DNA of 64,000 nt from Duganella alba (lineage in GTDB: Bacteria > Pseudomonadota > Gammaproteobacteria > Burkholderiales > Burkholderiaceae_D), in assembly GCF_009674495.1 (NCBI RefSeq), contig NZ_WKJN01000028.1, positions 18,153 to 82,152 of the forward strand, read 5' to 3'. Made by a program: the position numbers and the translations under genes. Under the pieces are notes generated by a model that was not told the DNA's origin, made no database searches, and saw only the letters and a program-made list of their open reading frames with translations. Of the stretch, positions 63,770 to 64,000 are shown one piece after another. The first letter of the stretch is position 1. Every line of letters starts with the position of its first letter.

Positions 63770-64000
63770 ACCAGCGGCGCGCCGCCAACCTGGGATGCAT
63801 CGTCCTGCTGCATCTGGCGCTGTTGTGGGCGGTGATGCGGCCGTTGCCGTCGGCGGCGCCGCGTGGCGAGCGCGTGTGGATACAGTGGCTGCGGCCCCTG
63901 ACGCTCCGCCCACGCACCACGCCGCCCGCGCCGCCGCCACGCCCGGCCGCGCAGCCGGTCTCGCCGAAGCCGCCGGCCGCTACCGCGTCACCGCCTGTCG
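63766..64000 (+). CDS. TonB-like membrane protein (3' end outside window)
   Basis: Starts at ATG 63766, overlapping the upstream stop, and stays open to the window edge (78 codons). One N-terminal helix (LGCIVLLHLALLWAVM) is followed by a Pro/Ala/Arg-rich stretch (TTPPAPPPRPAAQPVSPKPP), the layout of TonB-type energy transducers or similar periplasm-spanning anchors. The C-terminal domain needed to confirm this is not in the window. Confidence 0.65.
   Translation, partial: MNQRRAANLGCIVLLHLALLWAVMRPLPSAAPRGERVWIQWLRPLTLRPRTTPPAPPPRPAAQPVSPKPPAATASPPV

Overview
The window looks like chromosomal DNA of a high-GC betaproteobacterium, most likely Oxalobacteraceae (Massilia/Duganella/Rugamonas type). 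This is inferred from the GC-rich codon usage, a PEP-CTERM protein, MshQ, two large TonB-dependent receptors, a GH115 glucuronidase, PhoX, a REC-DUF3369-HD-GYP protein and many periplasmic alpha/beta hydrolases. No rRNA, tRNA or CRISPR array was recognised. All functional calls come from reading motifs by eye; no database search was run.

Layout. 1-7.8 kb: the end of a membrane diguanylate cyclase, a small membrane protein, a lower-GC cassette (80-aa peptide, DUF6978-like protein, DUF1828/DUF1829 protein), a PEP-CTERM protein and a GAF-GAF histidine kinase. 7.8-10.7 kb: a lower-GC islet of small unknown or immunity-like genes, a lipoprotein and an NTF2-like gene remnant. 10.8-17.5 kb: a coiled-coil protein, a hydrolase, an operon of TonB receptor plus secreted SAM hydroxide adenosyltransferase with a ribosome-site-masking hairpin, and an HD-GYP regulator. 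17.8-24 kb: two aldo/keto reductases around a LysR gene, a cupin/carboxymuconolactone decarboxylase operon and a quinone oxidoreductase. 24-30.6 kb: a four-gene aldehyde-oxidation operon (aldehyde dehydrogenase, 2Fe-2S subunit, molybdopterin subunit, triheme cytochrome c) divergent from a LysR gene. 30.5-44 kb: chemoreceptor, PQQ-type sugar dehydrogenase, hydrolase, GH115 alpha-glucuronidase behind a xyl-box-like operator, PhoX behind a Pho-box-like site, thioesterase, a GAF/degenerate GGDEF/EAL phosphodiesterase and dienelactone hydrolase. 44-55 kb: an orphan MshQ-like repeat protein, M28 peptidase, SDR, a tandem pair of acid-shock-like small secreted proteins, two hydrolases and a DEAD-box helicase with two DbpA-type RNA-binding domains. 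55-57.4 kb: an orphan TnsB-like DDE protein whose second catalytic Asp is Asn, preceded by a coupled 46-aa ORF and flanked by short repeated motifs. 57.5-62.7 kb: a periplasmic amine-oxidation cluster (Tat flavin amine oxidase, cytochrome c, secreted RidA) followed by a TonB receptor. The window ends with an esterase and the start of a TonB-like protein.

The strongest candidates for something undescribed are the apparently catalytically altered, stand-alone TnsB-like gene with its flanking motifs; the amine oxidase/cytochrome c/RidA/TonB-receptor cluster; the TonB receptor plus exported SAM hydrolase operon with a masked ribosome site; and the low-GC three-gene cassette at 2.8-4.4 kb.
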